Positions 52,419 to 61,539 of a stretch of 64,000 bases of DNA are shown piece after piece. Source of the stretch: Opitutia bacterium UBA7876. GTDB taxonomy: Bacteria > Verrucomicrobiota > Verrucomicrobiia > Opitutales > Seribacteraceae. Made by a program: the position numbers and the translations under genes. Position 1 is the stretch's first letter, and each line of letters starts with the position of its first letter. The DNA lies in assembly GCA_002500665.1 (NCBI GenBank), contig DLRY01000028.1:1-64000 (forward strand). The letters are read 5' to 3'. The notes below the pieces were generated by a model. The model saw nothing but the letters and a program-made list of their open reading frames with translations. It searched no databases and was not told the origin of the DNA.

Positions 52419-53963
52419 CTAGGCGAGAACTTCACGCTTTGCGAGCCGTCCGGCGAGTTTTCCCTGTTCCGCGAGGTACGCGCTCGAGCACCTGAGGTCC
52501 TCCAGTTGCTCCCCGGAAAGCCTCCATTTCCAGTTCCCGAAAGGGTGACCGGGTTCATTGAATCGGGCTTCCGAGCCTAGGCTGAGGAGGTCTTGGGCAG
52601 GAACCACCACCAAGGGAGAAGTCGTGCGGTAGGCGGCCCTCAGCATATCCCAGGAAGGGCTCGAGCCGTCCACATTGAAATAGCTCCGGAAATTCCCGCG
52701 GACCTCTCCGCTGGCGGAGGCGTACCAACCGGACGTCGTATCGTTGTCGTGGGTACCTGTATACAAAACAAGGTCATGCTCCAAATTATGTGGAAGATAG
52801 AGGTTTTCGGAGTCCCCGTCGAAGGCAAACTGCAAAACGGCCATTCCGGGCAAGCCCGCCTTGCGGCGAAGGCCACGGACCTCCTCGCTGATCAAGCCAA
52901 GGTCCTCGGCAAGAAAGGGAAGTGAGGGAAACCTCTCACGGGCGATTTCCCAGAATTTCATTCCGGGGCCCTCCTCCCAGCATCCTTCCCTGGCATCCCC
53001 GGTTACGGCAGGGATGCTCCAGTAGTCGTGAAACCCTCTGAAATGATCTATTCGCACCACGTCGAAGAGCTCCAGCTGCAGGGCAAGGCGTTCCATCCAC
53101 CAGGCAAAGCCTTCCTTCTCGTGACAATCCCAATCGTAGAGTGGGTTTCCCCAAAACTGGCCATCCTCATTGAAATAATCCGGAGGAACGCCCGCCAGGT
53201 GGGTAAAAGATGAGTTTCCGGAGATCTGAAAGAGATCGGGCCGTCGCCAGACCTCTGAAGAATCCGGGGCCTCGTAGATGGGCAGGTCGCCGAGAAGGGC
53301 GACCTCTCTGGACCGGGCATAGGCTCGCAGTTCCTTCCATTGTCCCCAGAACAAGTATTGCAGAAAAACCTGGAAAGCATATTCCGAATCAGCCTCTAGT
53401 TCAGCTAAATGGGATGAGGAGGGCCGGCGAGCCGGCTCTGGCCATTCCCACCATGGTTTTCCATGCTCTGCATGCTTGAGAACCTGAAAGGAGGCATATC
53501 CAGGCAACCAGCCTTGATTAGAGAAGCAAAACGCGGAAAGGTCTCCATAAACGGCCGCCAGATCGTCCCGAAAATCCTCGAATCGCGAGAAGGCAAGCCT
53601 TGCTGCAGGGAAGAACAGACGGTGAAGTGTTCCGTAGTCGACTTCATGGGACGGAAGCGAAAGCAGTGGGGAAAGCTCGTCCTCACTCACTAGACCGATC
53701 CGGACGAGCGGCTCCCAATCGATCAGGTAGGGATTCCCGGCAAAAGAGGAAAAGACTTGGTAGGGGGAATCACCAAAGCCGGTGGGCCCGACTGGGCATG
53801 ATTGCCAGAAGCTGAAACCCGAGCTGTCTAGAAAATCGACGAAAGAACGAGCCGACGAGCCAACATTCCCGATCCCGTACTTTCCAGGCAGGGAGGTAAA
53901 ATGAAGGAGTACTCCGGCCGCTCTGCGGGAGATCCAGGAGGGAAGGGATTTTTTCGAGCTCAC
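52419..53963 (-). CDS. malQ: 4-Alpha-glucanotransferase (GH77)
   Basis: The 514-residue enzyme has GH77 motifs: L-L-H-F-T-S-L-P-G-K-Y-G-I-G-N-V-G near the N-terminus, V-R-I-D-H-F-R-G-F with the catalytic nucleophile Asp, L-A-E-D-L-G-L-I with the acid/base Glu, and Y-T-G-T-H-D-N-D-T-T. It transfers alpha-1,4 glucan segments in maltodextrin or glycogen metabolism. Together with the GH13 gene at 14722 it points to glycogen turnover. The start is GTG. An AT-rich 105-base gap separates it from lepB. Confidence 0.95.
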   Translation of the reverse strand: MSSKKSLPSWISRRAAGVLLHFTSLPGKYGIGNVGSSARSFVDFLDSSGFSFWQSCPVGPTGFGDSPYQVFSSFAGNPYLIDWEPLVRIGLVSEDELSPLLSLPSHEVDYGTLHRLFFPAARLAFSRFEDFRDDLAAVYGDLSAFCFSNQGWLPGYASFQVLKHAEHGKPWWEWPEPARRPSSSHLAELEADSEYAFQVFLQYLFWGQWKELRAYARSREVALLGDLPIYEAPDSSEVWRRPDLFQISGNSSFTHLAGVPPDYFNEDGQFWGNPLYDWDCHEKEGFAWWMERLALQLELFDVVRIDHFRGFHDYWSIPAVTGDAREGCWEEGPGMKFWEIARERFPSLPFLAEDLGLISEEVRGLRRKAGLPGMAVLQFAFDGDSENLYLPHNLEHDLVLYTGTHDNDTTSGWYASASGEVRGNFRSYFNVDGSSPSWDMLRAAYRTTSPLVVVPAQDLLSLGSEARFNEPGHPFGNWKWRLSGEQLEDLRCSSAYLAEQGKLAGRLAKREVLA

Positions 53964-54068
53964 GCCACAAACTGAAAAACCTTAATTAGACATAATACAT
54001 ATTGTGCGAACATATGACTGAATCAACCAGAAGTCGTTAATATACATAAGTTACTGATTGCGTTCATT

Positions 54069-55472
54069 TTAATTGGTAATTCCCCAACGTTTGGTAAATG
54101 GATAATAAATGAGAAATGCCCGTCCGATGATTTCCTGCTCGGGCACGAATCCCCAAGCTCGCCCATCAAGGCTGTCGGTTGAATTGTCGCCCATGGCATA
54201 GTAGCCGTTCTGTCCCGTCTGGTTATCTGGTGAAGACTTGCTCGGAACTTTCAGGATTCGTCGGTTACTGAGAAGACCCTCGGCCCGATACGCCGGATAC
54301 CCGCTCACGCTGGTGGCGTTCGGATCCTTAGCCAGAGCCTCGGCGTAAAGACGGTTTTGCTCAAAGGCGGTTTTCCCATCAATCGGCTTACCGTTCCTGT
54401 AGAGCACGCCCGGTACTCCGTTCACCAGGTTAGTCCCGTTGGTAAAGATATCCTCCGGAACGCGCATCTCAAGCGTATCACCCGGTTCGCCAACTAGTCT
54501 CTTGATATAGTACTTGTCTTCAGCGATAAGGTTCATGACCGGCGTCCCGATCTCACGGTTGAAGGCATCAATGGTCCCGGTCCGGAAAACCGCCGGATCA
54601 CCCGTCTTGGGTGTAACGAAATTATAGCTCATGCGATCCACGAACAAGGCGTCACCGAGGAGAATGTCGAAAGCGAGCGCAATCTCGCCCTCCTTATAGT
54701 TACGGTCCGACAGCTTCATGCGCCTTCCCGTAAAGCCATGGTCCTGAGTTACGATCAGGGGCAAATCCCTCAAGTCTTCGACCCCGGCGAACTTCATCGC
54801 GAGAAGCTCGTCCAGATCGAATTCAACCGGCACGCGCAGGAGATGCTCCTTCCCTCCGATCTCGAAGACGTATTCGCGCACCGAGGTAGGAAAGACAAAG
54901 AATTTCCCATTCGGAAAGACACTGGTCTCGTAGCGAAAACTGCCCCCATTCTGCAAAACCAGGTAAAGGTTTCCCGAGCTTTCGGCCTTGAGTTGAAAGT
55001 GGGAAGCCCCCCGCACGATCTTGGCCGCGGCCCTCCCAAAAGCTCCAGGAACTTCTTCCCCATCCTCGTAAACGTTGGGTTGCAAACCGGAGAAGGAAGG
55101 ATACATGGAATTGGTCGGGATGACGAAAGGTTGCAAGAAGAAACTCCTTATCCCGATCACCACGATGGCCGCCACCAGCAGCATCTCGACGTTCTCAAAC
55201 AGGCTTTTCCTGTGGTAATAAATACCTCCCGACCGCTGGAGATCCTCATCCACCGCCTTGGCCTTTTCCTCGAGTTCATTTCCCGTCGAGTCCTTGACCC
55301 TCAAGCTTTCGCCCAAGGCATCGACAGAACGCTCCAGCCTATCGAGATCGCCGGCAGGAAGAAGGTCCCGACGGTACGCAAGGACTTTGGTCCCAACACG
55401 CAGGATTTCCTTGGCTCCTTTCCTTTGGGAACGGGTGGCTTTTTTTTCGGATGGCTCGCTTGAGGTGGACAT
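54069..55472 (-). CDS. lepB: Signal peptidase I with large insertion
   Basis: It cleaves signal peptides at the outer face of the inner membrane. The 467-residue protein has a helical N-terminus, a membrane segment near 95-113, the nucleophile Ser122 in P-T-N-S-M-Y-P, the base Lys324 in Y-I-K-R-L-V-G-E-P-G-D, and the late motif G-D-N-S-T-D-S near 435. About 140 residues of beta-rich sequence (about 128-270) are inserted between the serine box and G-D-A-L-F-V-D-R. Similarly long insertions are seen in some Bacteroidota and PVC LepB. It is followed on the same strand by malQ. Confidence 0.93.
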   Translation of the reverse strand: MSTSSEPSEKKATRSQRKGAKEILRVGTKVLAYRRDLLPAGDLDRLERSVDALGESLRVKDSTGNELEEKAKAVDEDLQRSGGIYYHRKSLFENVEMLLVAAIVVIGIRSFFLQPFVIPTNSMYPSFSGLQPNVYEDGEEVPGAFGRAAAKIVRGASHFQLKAESSGNLYLVLQNGGSFRYETSVFPNGKFFVFPTSVREYVFEIGGKEHLLRVPVEFDLDELLAMKFAGVEDLRDLPLIVTQDHGFTGRRMKLSDRNYKEGEIALAFDILLGDALFVDRMSYNFVTPKTGDPAVFRTGTIDAFNREIGTPVMNLIAEDKYYIKRLVGEPGDTLEMRVPEDIFTNGTNLVNGVPGVLYRNGKPIDGKTAFEQNRLYAEALAKDPNATSVSGYPAYRAEGLLSNRRILKVPSKSSPDNQTGQNGYYAMGDNSTDSLDGRAWGFVPEQEIIGRAFLIYYPFTKRWGITN

Positions 55473-55496
55473 GGATGGCTGGATAAAATAATTGGG

Positions 55497-57314
55497 TCAG
55501 GACGAACTCTTGAGAATCTGCACGAAGGCTTCTTGGGGAATATTGACGCTTCCGATCTGCTTCATACGCTTTTTGCCTTCTTTCTGCTTCTCAAGCAATT
55601 TTCTTTTGCGGGTAATATCCCCCCCGTAACATTTTGCGGTGACGTCCTTCCTCATGGCGCTGATGGTCTCGCGGGCAATGATCTTCCCTCCCACCGCAGC
55701 CTGCAACGCAATCTTGAAGAGCTGGCGCGGGAGAATCTCCTTGAGCTTAGCGCAAAGCGCCCTGCCCCGCGTTTCCGCCTTGTCCCGGTGTACAATGGTG
55801 GAGAAAGCGTCCACCGGCTCCGCATTGACCATGATTTCCATGCGCACCAAGGAGGATTCTACGTAATCGGACATGTCGTAGTCCATCGAGCCGTAACCAT
55901 GGGTCACGCTCTTGAGGCGGTCGTTGAAATCAACTAGAATCTCATTGAGAGGAAGGTGGCAGGTCATCATGACCCGGGTCTCGTCGATAGTCTCGGTATC
56001 GCTACAGGTTCCCCTTTTTTCAGTCACCAGGGCAAGCAAGTCTCCGATGGAGTCGTTGGGGGCGTGTATGCGGGCCAGAATAGTAGGCTCCTCGATCTTA
56101 AGGATCTCCGTCACGTCCGGCATCTCTAGAGGGTTGTCCACCTCCAGCATGCCACCTGCGGTCAAGTGGACCCTGTATACTACGCTCGGGTAGGTGGAAA
56201 TTAGATCTATGTCGTATTCCCTCCGCAGGCGCTCCTGCACGATCTCCATATGAAGAAGCCCGAGGAACCCGCAACGAAAGCCGAAGCCAAGGGCAACGGA
56301 GGTCTCTGACTGAAAAGTGAAGGCTGCGTCGTTGAGACGCAGCTTGCCCACACTCTTCTTGAGCTTCTCGTAGTCCGAGGTATCTATAGGGTAAAGGCCA
56401 CTGAAGACCATCGGGCGCACCTCTTTGTAGCCCGGCAGCATCTCGTCGGCCGATGAATCGGCCAGGGTCAGGGTGTCCCCGATCTTGATCTCGGAGACGT
56501 CCCGGATACCCGTCACGACGTAACCCACCTCCCCTTCGGCGAGCCTTTCGCTGGGGACTGGTTGAGGGCAAAATTTTCCCAGTTCCTTGATCTGAGTTTT
56601 TCTCGAGTCGCTCATTAGCAGAAGTGTTCCGTTCTTGGGAAACTGACCGGAGAAAACACGTACGTAGCAAATCACGCCCTTGAAGGCGTCGAACTGGTTG
56701 TCGAAGACGAGGGCTCTTGGTTTGGGATACTCCGTCCACCTCGGCGGCGGCAGGCGATGGACCACGGCCTCGAGAATCTCATCTACACCTATGCCCGATT
56801 TCCCGCTCGCCTGGATGGCATCCTCCGCGGGGATGGCAAGGATGTCCTCGATTTGCTTGGACACTCGGTCGATGTCGGCGCTGGGCAGGTCGACTTTGTT
56901 GATCACCGGAATGATCTCGAGCCCTTGAGCATCGGCCAGTTGGGCATTGGCCAAGGTCTGGGCCTCGACCCCTTGTGATGCATCCACCAAGAGCAGAGCT
57001 CCCTCGCAGGCAGCCAGGCTTCTCGAAACCTCGTAGGAAAAGTCGACGTGCCCTGGGGTATCGATGAGGTTGAACAAGTATTCGTTCCCATCCTCCGCGG
57101 CATAGTTCATGGAGACCGGGTGGCACTTGATGGTTATGCCGCGCTCGCGCTCCAAGTCCATGGAATCGAGGAGCTGTTCCTTCATCTCCCGGGCCATCAC
57201 GGTGCGGGTACGCTCGAGCAGTCGGTCGGACAAGGTTGTCTTGCCATGATCGACGTGAGCGATGATACAAAAATTACGAATCCTTTGTGTTTCCACCATT
57301 AAAAAGTTGACCAC
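55497..57314 (-). CDS. lepA: Elongation factor 4 (LepA)
   Basis: The 605-residue ribosome-binding GTPase has the G1 motif A-H-V-D-H-G-K-T-T, the D-T-P-G-H-V-D-F motif and N-K-V-D near 130. The C-terminal LepA-specific domain (E-I-L-P-R-Q-L-F) follows, with the usual basic tail G-D-I-T-R-K-R-K-L-L-E-K-Q-K. The start shown is GTG with AGGA 8 bases upstream; an ATG at 57299 would give M-V-E-T-Q-R-I-R-N-F and is the likelier N-terminus by homology. lepB follows, 24 bases on. Confidence 0.97.
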   Translation of the reverse strand: MVNFLMVETQRIRNFCIIAHVDHGKTTLSDRLLERTRTVMAREMKEQLLDSMDLERERGITIKCHPVSMNYAAEDGNEYLFNLIDTPGHVDFSYEVSRSLAACEGALLLVDASQGVEAQTLANAQLADAQGLEIIPVINKVDLPSADIDRVSKQIEDILAIPAEDAIQASGKSGIGVDEILEAVVHRLPPPRWTEYPKPRALVFDNQFDAFKGVICYVRVFSGQFPKNGTLLLMSDSRKTQIKELGKFCPQPVPSERLAEGEVGYVVTGIRDVSEIKIGDTLTLADSSADEMLPGYKEVRPMVFSGLYPIDTSDYEKLKKSVGKLRLNDAAFTFQSETSVALGFGFRCGFLGLLHMEIVQERLRREYDIDLISTYPSVVYRVHLTAGGMLEVDNPLEMPDVTEILKIEEPTILARIHAPNDSIGDLLALVTEKRGTCSDTETIDETRVMMTCHLPLNEILVDFNDRLKSVTHGYGSMDYDMSDYVESSLVRMEIMVNAEPVDAFSTIVHRDKAETRGRALCAKLKEILPRQLFKIALQAAVGGKIIARETISAMRKDVTAKCYGGDITRKRKLLEKQKEGKKRMKQIGSVNIPQEAFVQILKSSS

Positions 57315-57385
57315 TCAAATTTTCCTGCAGAAAAAGGACAAGAGAATTAAAAGCGGGAAGATCATTTCTCACACGTTTATCTAAA

Positions 57386-58273
57386 ATGGACAAGAAACTA
57401 CTTTACGGAGCGCATACCGCTCTCGTCACGCCCATGAAGGACGGAGCCGTCTCCTACACGGACCTCGGGAGCCTGCTCGACCGCCAACTGGCCTCCGGCA
57501 TCTCCGGGGTCGTTCCCTGCGGCACGACGGGAGAATCCCCCACCCTCTCCCACGGCGAGCACCTAAAGGTCATATCCGAGACCATTGATCAGGTCGAGGG
57601 CCGCATTCCGGTCATTGCGGGCACCGGGGCCAACTCCACGGAGGAGGCCATTCATCTAACGGGGGAAGCGGACAAGGCCGGGGCCGACGGATTCCTCCTT
57701 GTCGCCCCCTACTACAACAAGCCCAGTCAGGAAGGATTGATGGCCCACTTCAGCGCCTTGGCCGAGCGCACCGAAAAGCCCATCGTACTTTACTCCATAC
57801 CCTCCCGCTGCGGGATAGAGATATCCACCTCCACTGTGGCCCGTCTGCACGAGAAATATCCCCATGTCTGCGCCCTCAAGGAAGCGGGCGGGCGCTCGGC
57901 CAAGGTTTCGGAAACCCTCTGTGCGCTGAGCGACGACTTCGTGGTCCTCTCCGGAGATGACGGACTCACCCTTCCCTTCATGGCCTGTGGAGCCAAGGGC
58001 GTAATAAGCGTTGCCTCGAACCTCATCCCGTCCGTGGTCGTAGAAATGGTCGGCCAAGCTCTCGGGAGCGAGTACGAGTCGGCCCGCCGAATACACCTCG
58101 CCAACTACAAGCTCTTTAACGACCTCTTTTGCGAACCCAACCCGGTCCCGGTCAAGACCCTCATGCAACTCAAGGGGCTCCTTTCCTCGGCCGAGGTTCG
58201 CTTGCCGCTCACTCCCCCATCGAAGGAAAACTTCGGATTGCTCGCAGGCATCGCCGACTCCCTCAACCTCTAG
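57386..58273 (+). CDS. dapA: 4-Hydroxy-tetrahydrodipicolinate synthase
   Basis: The 295-residue aldolase condenses pyruvate with aspartate semialdehyde in lysine and diaminopimelate synthesis. The Schiff-base lysine is Lys165 in C-A-L-K-E-A. The catalytic Tyr is Tyr136 in V-L-Y-S-I-P, and G-T-T-G-E-S is near 46. It is the first gene of dapA-dapB-ruvA; dapB starts 8 bases after its stop. Confidence 0.97.
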   Translation: MDKKLLYGAHTALVTPMKDGAVSYTDLGSLLDRQLASGISGVVPCGTTGESPTLSHGEHLKVISETIDQVEGRIPVIAGTGANSTEEAIHLTGEADKAGADGFLLVAPYYNKPSQEGLMAHFSALAERTEKPIVLYSIPSRCGIEISTSTVARLHEKYPHVCALKEAGGRSAKVSETLCALSDDFVVLSGDDGLTLPFMACGAKGVISVASNLIPSVVVEMVGQALGSEYESARRIHLANYKLFNDLFCEPNPVPVKTLMQLKGLLSSAEVRLPLTPPSKENFGLLAGIADSLNL

Positions 58274-58281
58274 TTATCGTC

Positions 58282-59025
58282 ATGTCCTTGAAAATTCTTC
58301 TCAGTGGGGCCAAGGGGCGGATGGGGGTCGCGATTGCATCGCTTTCCGGCGAACACGGTTGCGAGATCACTCATCCCATCGACATCGGGGACGATCCCGC
58401 CCAAGGGATCACCGACTGTGACTGCGTGATCGACTTCTCCCTTCGTGACGCAACCAGGCCCCTCGCCGAACTCGCAGGCAAGCACGCAAAGCCCATGGTC
58501 ATCGGAACCACCGGCCACGACCAGGAAGACCGCAACGCCATCGAGCAAACCGCTTCAACCATTCCCATGGTATGGGCGGGCAACTTTTCCACCGGCGTCA
58601 ACCTGCTCTTTTTTCTCACTCAGCAGGCCTCCCGCGTTCTCGACGCGGAATCCGGTTTCGACCCCGAGGTCATCGAGATGCACCATCGGCACAAGAAAGA
58701 CGCCCCCAGCGGCACCGCCGAACGACTGCTTGAGATCCTAAGGGAATCGAGAAGCTTGACCGGTGAGGACGTATCCCACGGTCGCTCGGGCATGGTAGGC
58801 GAGCGCAAGCCTACCGAAATCGGTTCTCACGCCCTGCGAGGTGGGGACGTGGTAGGCGAGCACACCGTCATGTTCGCAGGCGTGGGGGAAAGGATTGAAC
58901 TCACCCATCGGGCCACTGATCGAGCCATCTTCGCCGCAGGCTCTCTGCGGGCCGCCAAGTGGGTGGTCGATCAGGCCCCCGGCCTTTATTCCATGCAGGA
59001 CGTGCTCGGCCTGTCGGCCTGGTAA
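58282..59025 (+). CDS. dapB: 4-Hydroxy-tetrahydrodipicolinate reductase
   Basis: The 247-residue protein starts at the ATG at 58282, which gives the proper nucleotide-binding motif G-A-K-G-R-M-G. An upstream in-frame ATG (58129) would overlap dapA and is rejected. It contains the active-site motif E-M-H-H-R-H-K-K-D-A-P-S-G-T-A, with the His and Lys residues of DapB. It catalyses the second step after DapA. ruvA follows 3 bases later. Confidence 0.97.
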   Translation: MSLKILLSGAKGRMGVAIASLSGEHGCEITHPIDIGDDPAQGITDCDCVIDFSLRDATRPLAELAGKHAKPMVIGTTGHDQEDRNAIEQTASTIPMVWAGNFSTGVNLLFFLTQQASRVLDAESGFDPEVIEMHHRHKKDAPSGTAERLLEILRESRSLTGEDVSHGRSGMVGERKPTEIGSHALRGGDVVGEHTVMFAGVGERIELTHRATDRAIFAAGSLRAAKWVVDQAPGLYSMQDVLGLSAW

Positions 59026-59028
59026 GCG

Positions 59029-59646
59029 ATGATCGCCTTCATCGAGGGAGACTTGGTAGAGTGTCAGCTCAACCTCGCGGTCATCCAAGTGGGGGGAATC
59101 GGATATGAGGTACACATCCCTCTCACCACATCGGAAAAACTCCCCTCGCTCGGCAAGGAAGTCAAGCTCTTCACCCAAGCCATCTATCGGGACGACGCTC
59201 AGACGCTCTATGGTTTCTCCGACCGAGAATCCAGGGATTTTTTCCGCATGATCGTGGACAAGGTCTCGGGGATTGGACCCAAGATCGCCCTCAACCTGCT
59301 CGGTTCGCTTTCCCTCCCCACCCTTAAAACTTCCATCGCAAGCGGCGACGTGGGCATGCTCTCCAAGGCCCAGGGACTGGGCAAGAAGACCGCCGAGAGA
59401 ATCGTGGTCGAGCTCAAGGACAAGGTTCTGCCCAAGGGCTCCGCCGAACCCCCGTCCGCCCCAACTAGAGGAGCAGGAGACCTAGCCGAGCCCAACGATC
59501 TCGGCTCCTACCAGGATGCCCTTTCCGCCCTTCTTACCCTCGGCTACAAGGCAACCGACGCCGATCAGGTCATCCGGAAGGCATCCGAAGTTCTGGGCAA
59601 GGGAGCCACCACCGAGGAACTGATCCGCAAGGCCCTCGGCCGCTAG
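59029..59646 (+). CDS. ruvA: Holliday junction DNA helicase subunit RuvA
   Basis: The 205-residue protein has the OB-fold N-terminus (M-I-A-F-I-E-G-D-L-V), the G-I-G-Y-E-V element and two helix-hairpin-helix motifs: V-S-G-I-G-P-K-I-A-L and A-Q-G-L-G-K-K-T-A. The C-terminal domain that contacts RuvB follows a linker at about 145-155. It recognises Holliday junctions with RuvB (not in the window). It is the last gene of the dap operon and overlaps the thiD end by 4 bases. Confidence 0.97.
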   Translation: MIAFIEGDLVECQLNLAVIQVGGIGYEVHIPLTTSEKLPSLGKEVKLFTQAIYRDDAQTLYGFSDRESRDFFRMIVDKVSGIGPKIALNLLGSLSLPTLKTSIASGDVGMLSKAQGLGKKTAERIVVELKDKVLPKGSAEPPSAPTRGAGDLAEPNDLGSYQDALSALLTLGYKATDADQVIRKASEVLGKGATTEELIRKALGR

Positions 59647-60395
59647 CCCGAATCCTCCACCTTGCTTTCAATGTAGGCAGTCAAATACCGGCAAGCCTCT
59701 TCCACAGCCTCACTCAACTCCCTCTCGCTGGCCAGAAGGCAGGTGATGGCAGTAGCCAGGCGGCATCCCGTCCCTCTCACCTGGGATCCACCCGGGATGC
59801 GTTTCCTGGAGAAGACGAAGGTCTCGCCACCCTCCAACGCGAGCAGATCGGTACATTCCTCTCCCGAGTAGTGTCCGCCCTTGAGTAGGACTGCCGGAGA
59901 TCCCAAGCGGAGGCAGGCCAAGGCCAACTCGGTCTGCGGGGCGGTCTCCAGGCCCGCCTGCCCGACCAACCGCTCCGCCTCGAACAGGTTGGGGGTAATC
60001 AGGCCCACCAGGTGGAAAAGACTGTCGTCGAGGGCAGCCACCCCTTCCAAGGTGGAGAGACTTCCCCCCGATGAGCTCGAAAAGACAGGGTCCAGAACGA
60101 CCCGGTGGGGGGGAAAGCCCTCCAGGAATTCGCCTACCACCTCGATCGACTCCAAGTTCGGGAGCATTCCGATCTTGATCGCATCGATCTCATCGGGAGA
60201 CGCGGAACGCAGCTGACTTCGCAAGGTCGGGACCGGCATGGCATGGGAATGGTATTGCCTGTGGTCACTCTGGGCGGTGACCGCGGTAATCGCCGCGCAA
60301 GCCTCGGATTCTAGATCATGGCAAGTCTTGAGGTCTGCAAACACGCCAGCTCCGCCCGAGCTGTCGGAGCCTCCTATGAGGAGTATCCTGGGCAT
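59643..60395 (-). CDS. thiD: Hydroxymethylpyrimidine/phosphomethylpyrimidine kinase
   Basis: The 250-residue ribokinase-fold protein has the N-terminal G-G-S-D-S-S-G-G-A-G motif, L-D-P-V-F-S-S-S-S-G-G near 95, and K-G-G-H near 175. It phosphorylates HMP in thiamine biosynthesis. It is the last gene of the minus-strand operon thiE-thiG-thiH-thiF-thiD, starting 1 base after the ThiF-type gene. Confidence 0.95.
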   Translation of the reverse strand: MPRILLIGGSDSSGGAGVFADLKTCHDLESEACAAITAVTAQSDHRQYHSHAMPVPTLRSQLRSASPDEIDAIKIGMLPNLESIEVVGEFLEGFPPHRVVLDPVFSSSSGGSLSTLEGVAALDDSLFHLVGLITPNLFEAERLVGQAGLETAPQTELALACLRLGSPAVLLKGGHYSGEECTDLLALEGGETFVFSRKRIPGGSQVRGTGCRLATAITCLLASERELSEAVEEACRYLTAYIESKVEDSG

Positions 60396-60396
60396 A

Positions 60397-61530
60397 CTAA
60401 CCCATGGTGGATGAAAGCCCGACGTCCTCGGCCCAGCTCATCATCCCTCCCTCCAGGTTGTAAAGTTTCCCGTATCCCATGGCCTCCAGTACTTCGCAAG
60501 CCGCCCGGCTGCGCACCCCCACCTTGCAATAGACAGCAATTTCCCGGCCCGGTTTAAATTCCTCCGGAAGAGAGGGGCCTCCCGGGGAAGAAAACTCACC
60601 GAGCGGACAGTGAAACGAGGGCTCGATGCGGGAAAGCTCACGCTCCCAATTCTCTCGCACGTCGAGCAGTAGAAGCTCAGGATTTTCCTTCATCATCCTT
60701 TCCAGCTTAACTGGCATGATACCCATAATCACTGAAGTGGCTGGAGCCTCCGATTGCCCACAGGAGTTCTCTTCTTCGGGCAAATCCGTGATTTCCGGCC
60801 CGTTCGGGTTTCTGGAAAGAGCCAGCGTACTCGTCACGTTGCCAAGGGCATCGTACAGGAGAACCTTCCCGCTTAAGACCTCCCCCACCCCGCTTGCCAC
60901 CTTGATCGCCTCGAGGGCCTGCATCGAGCCTATGATTCCCGGCAGAACCCCCAGCACGCCCATGTCGGCGCAATTGGGGACCGTCCCGGGAGGTGGTGGT
61001 TCGGGGAAAAGGCAACGGTATGTCGGTCCCCCGTCCATGTTGAACACACTCACCTGCCCCTCGAATTGATGAATGGCTCCATAAACCAAAATCTTACCTA
61101 AAAGTACGCAGGCATCGTTGATCAGGTAACGGGAAGCGAATGAATCCGTTCCGTCCAGCACCATATCGAACCCCTCCAGCCTGTCCCTGACGTTTTCACT
61201 AGTCAGGCGCTCCTCGTGGGGAAGGATCTCGACGTACGGGTTGAGACGCGAAAGCCTGCGAGCCGCAACCCGAGCTTTCGGTTGCCCGATATCTTCGTGG
61301 GTATAGAGGACCTGCCTTTGCAAGTTGGATGCCTCCACGTTGTCGTCGTCCACGATCCCGATCCGGCCCACGCCCGCCGCCACCAGATATTGTAGGGCCG
61401 GGCAACCCAACCCTCCCGCACCAACCACCAGGACGGAGGATTTACGCAACTTCGCCTGGGCTTCCGGACCGAACCCGGACAAAGACAAGTGTCTCTGATA
61501 CTGGACGGCCTCCTCTTCGGACAGGTTCAC
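60397..61530 (-). CDS. thiF: ThiF/MoeB-type adenylyltransferase fused to rhodanese
   Basis: The 377-residue protein has an E1-like domain (G-A-G-G-L-G-C-P-A nucleotide loop near 36-46, D-D-D-N-V-E-A-S-N-L near 62 and Y-R-C-L-F-P-E near 170). A C-terminal rhodanese domain carries the catalytic Cys in V-Y-C-K-V-G-V-R-S near 340. It adenylates a ThiS-like carrier and can pass on sulfur in the same polypeptide. By sequence alone it is not separable from MoeB, but the thi operon context favours ThiF. Confidence 0.92.
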   Translation of the reverse strand: MNLSEEEAVQYQRHLSLSGFGPEAQAKLRKSSVLVVGAGGLGCPALQYLVAAGVGRIGIVDDDNVEASNLQRQVLYTHEDIGQPKARVAARRLSRLNPYVEILPHEERLTSENVRDRLEGFDMVLDGTDSFASRYLINDACVLLGKILVYGAIHQFEGQVSVFNMDGGPTYRCLFPEPPPPGTVPNCADMGVLGVLPGIIGSMQALEAIKVASGVGEVLSGKVLLYDALGNVTSTLALSRNPNGPEITDLPEEENSCGQSEAPATSVIMGIMPVKLERMMKENPELLLLDVRENWERELSRIEPSFHCPLGEFSSPGGPSLPEEFKPGREIAVYCKVGVRSRAACEVLEAMGYGKLYNLEGGMMSWAEDVGLSSTMG

Positions 61531-61539
61531 GGATAATCT

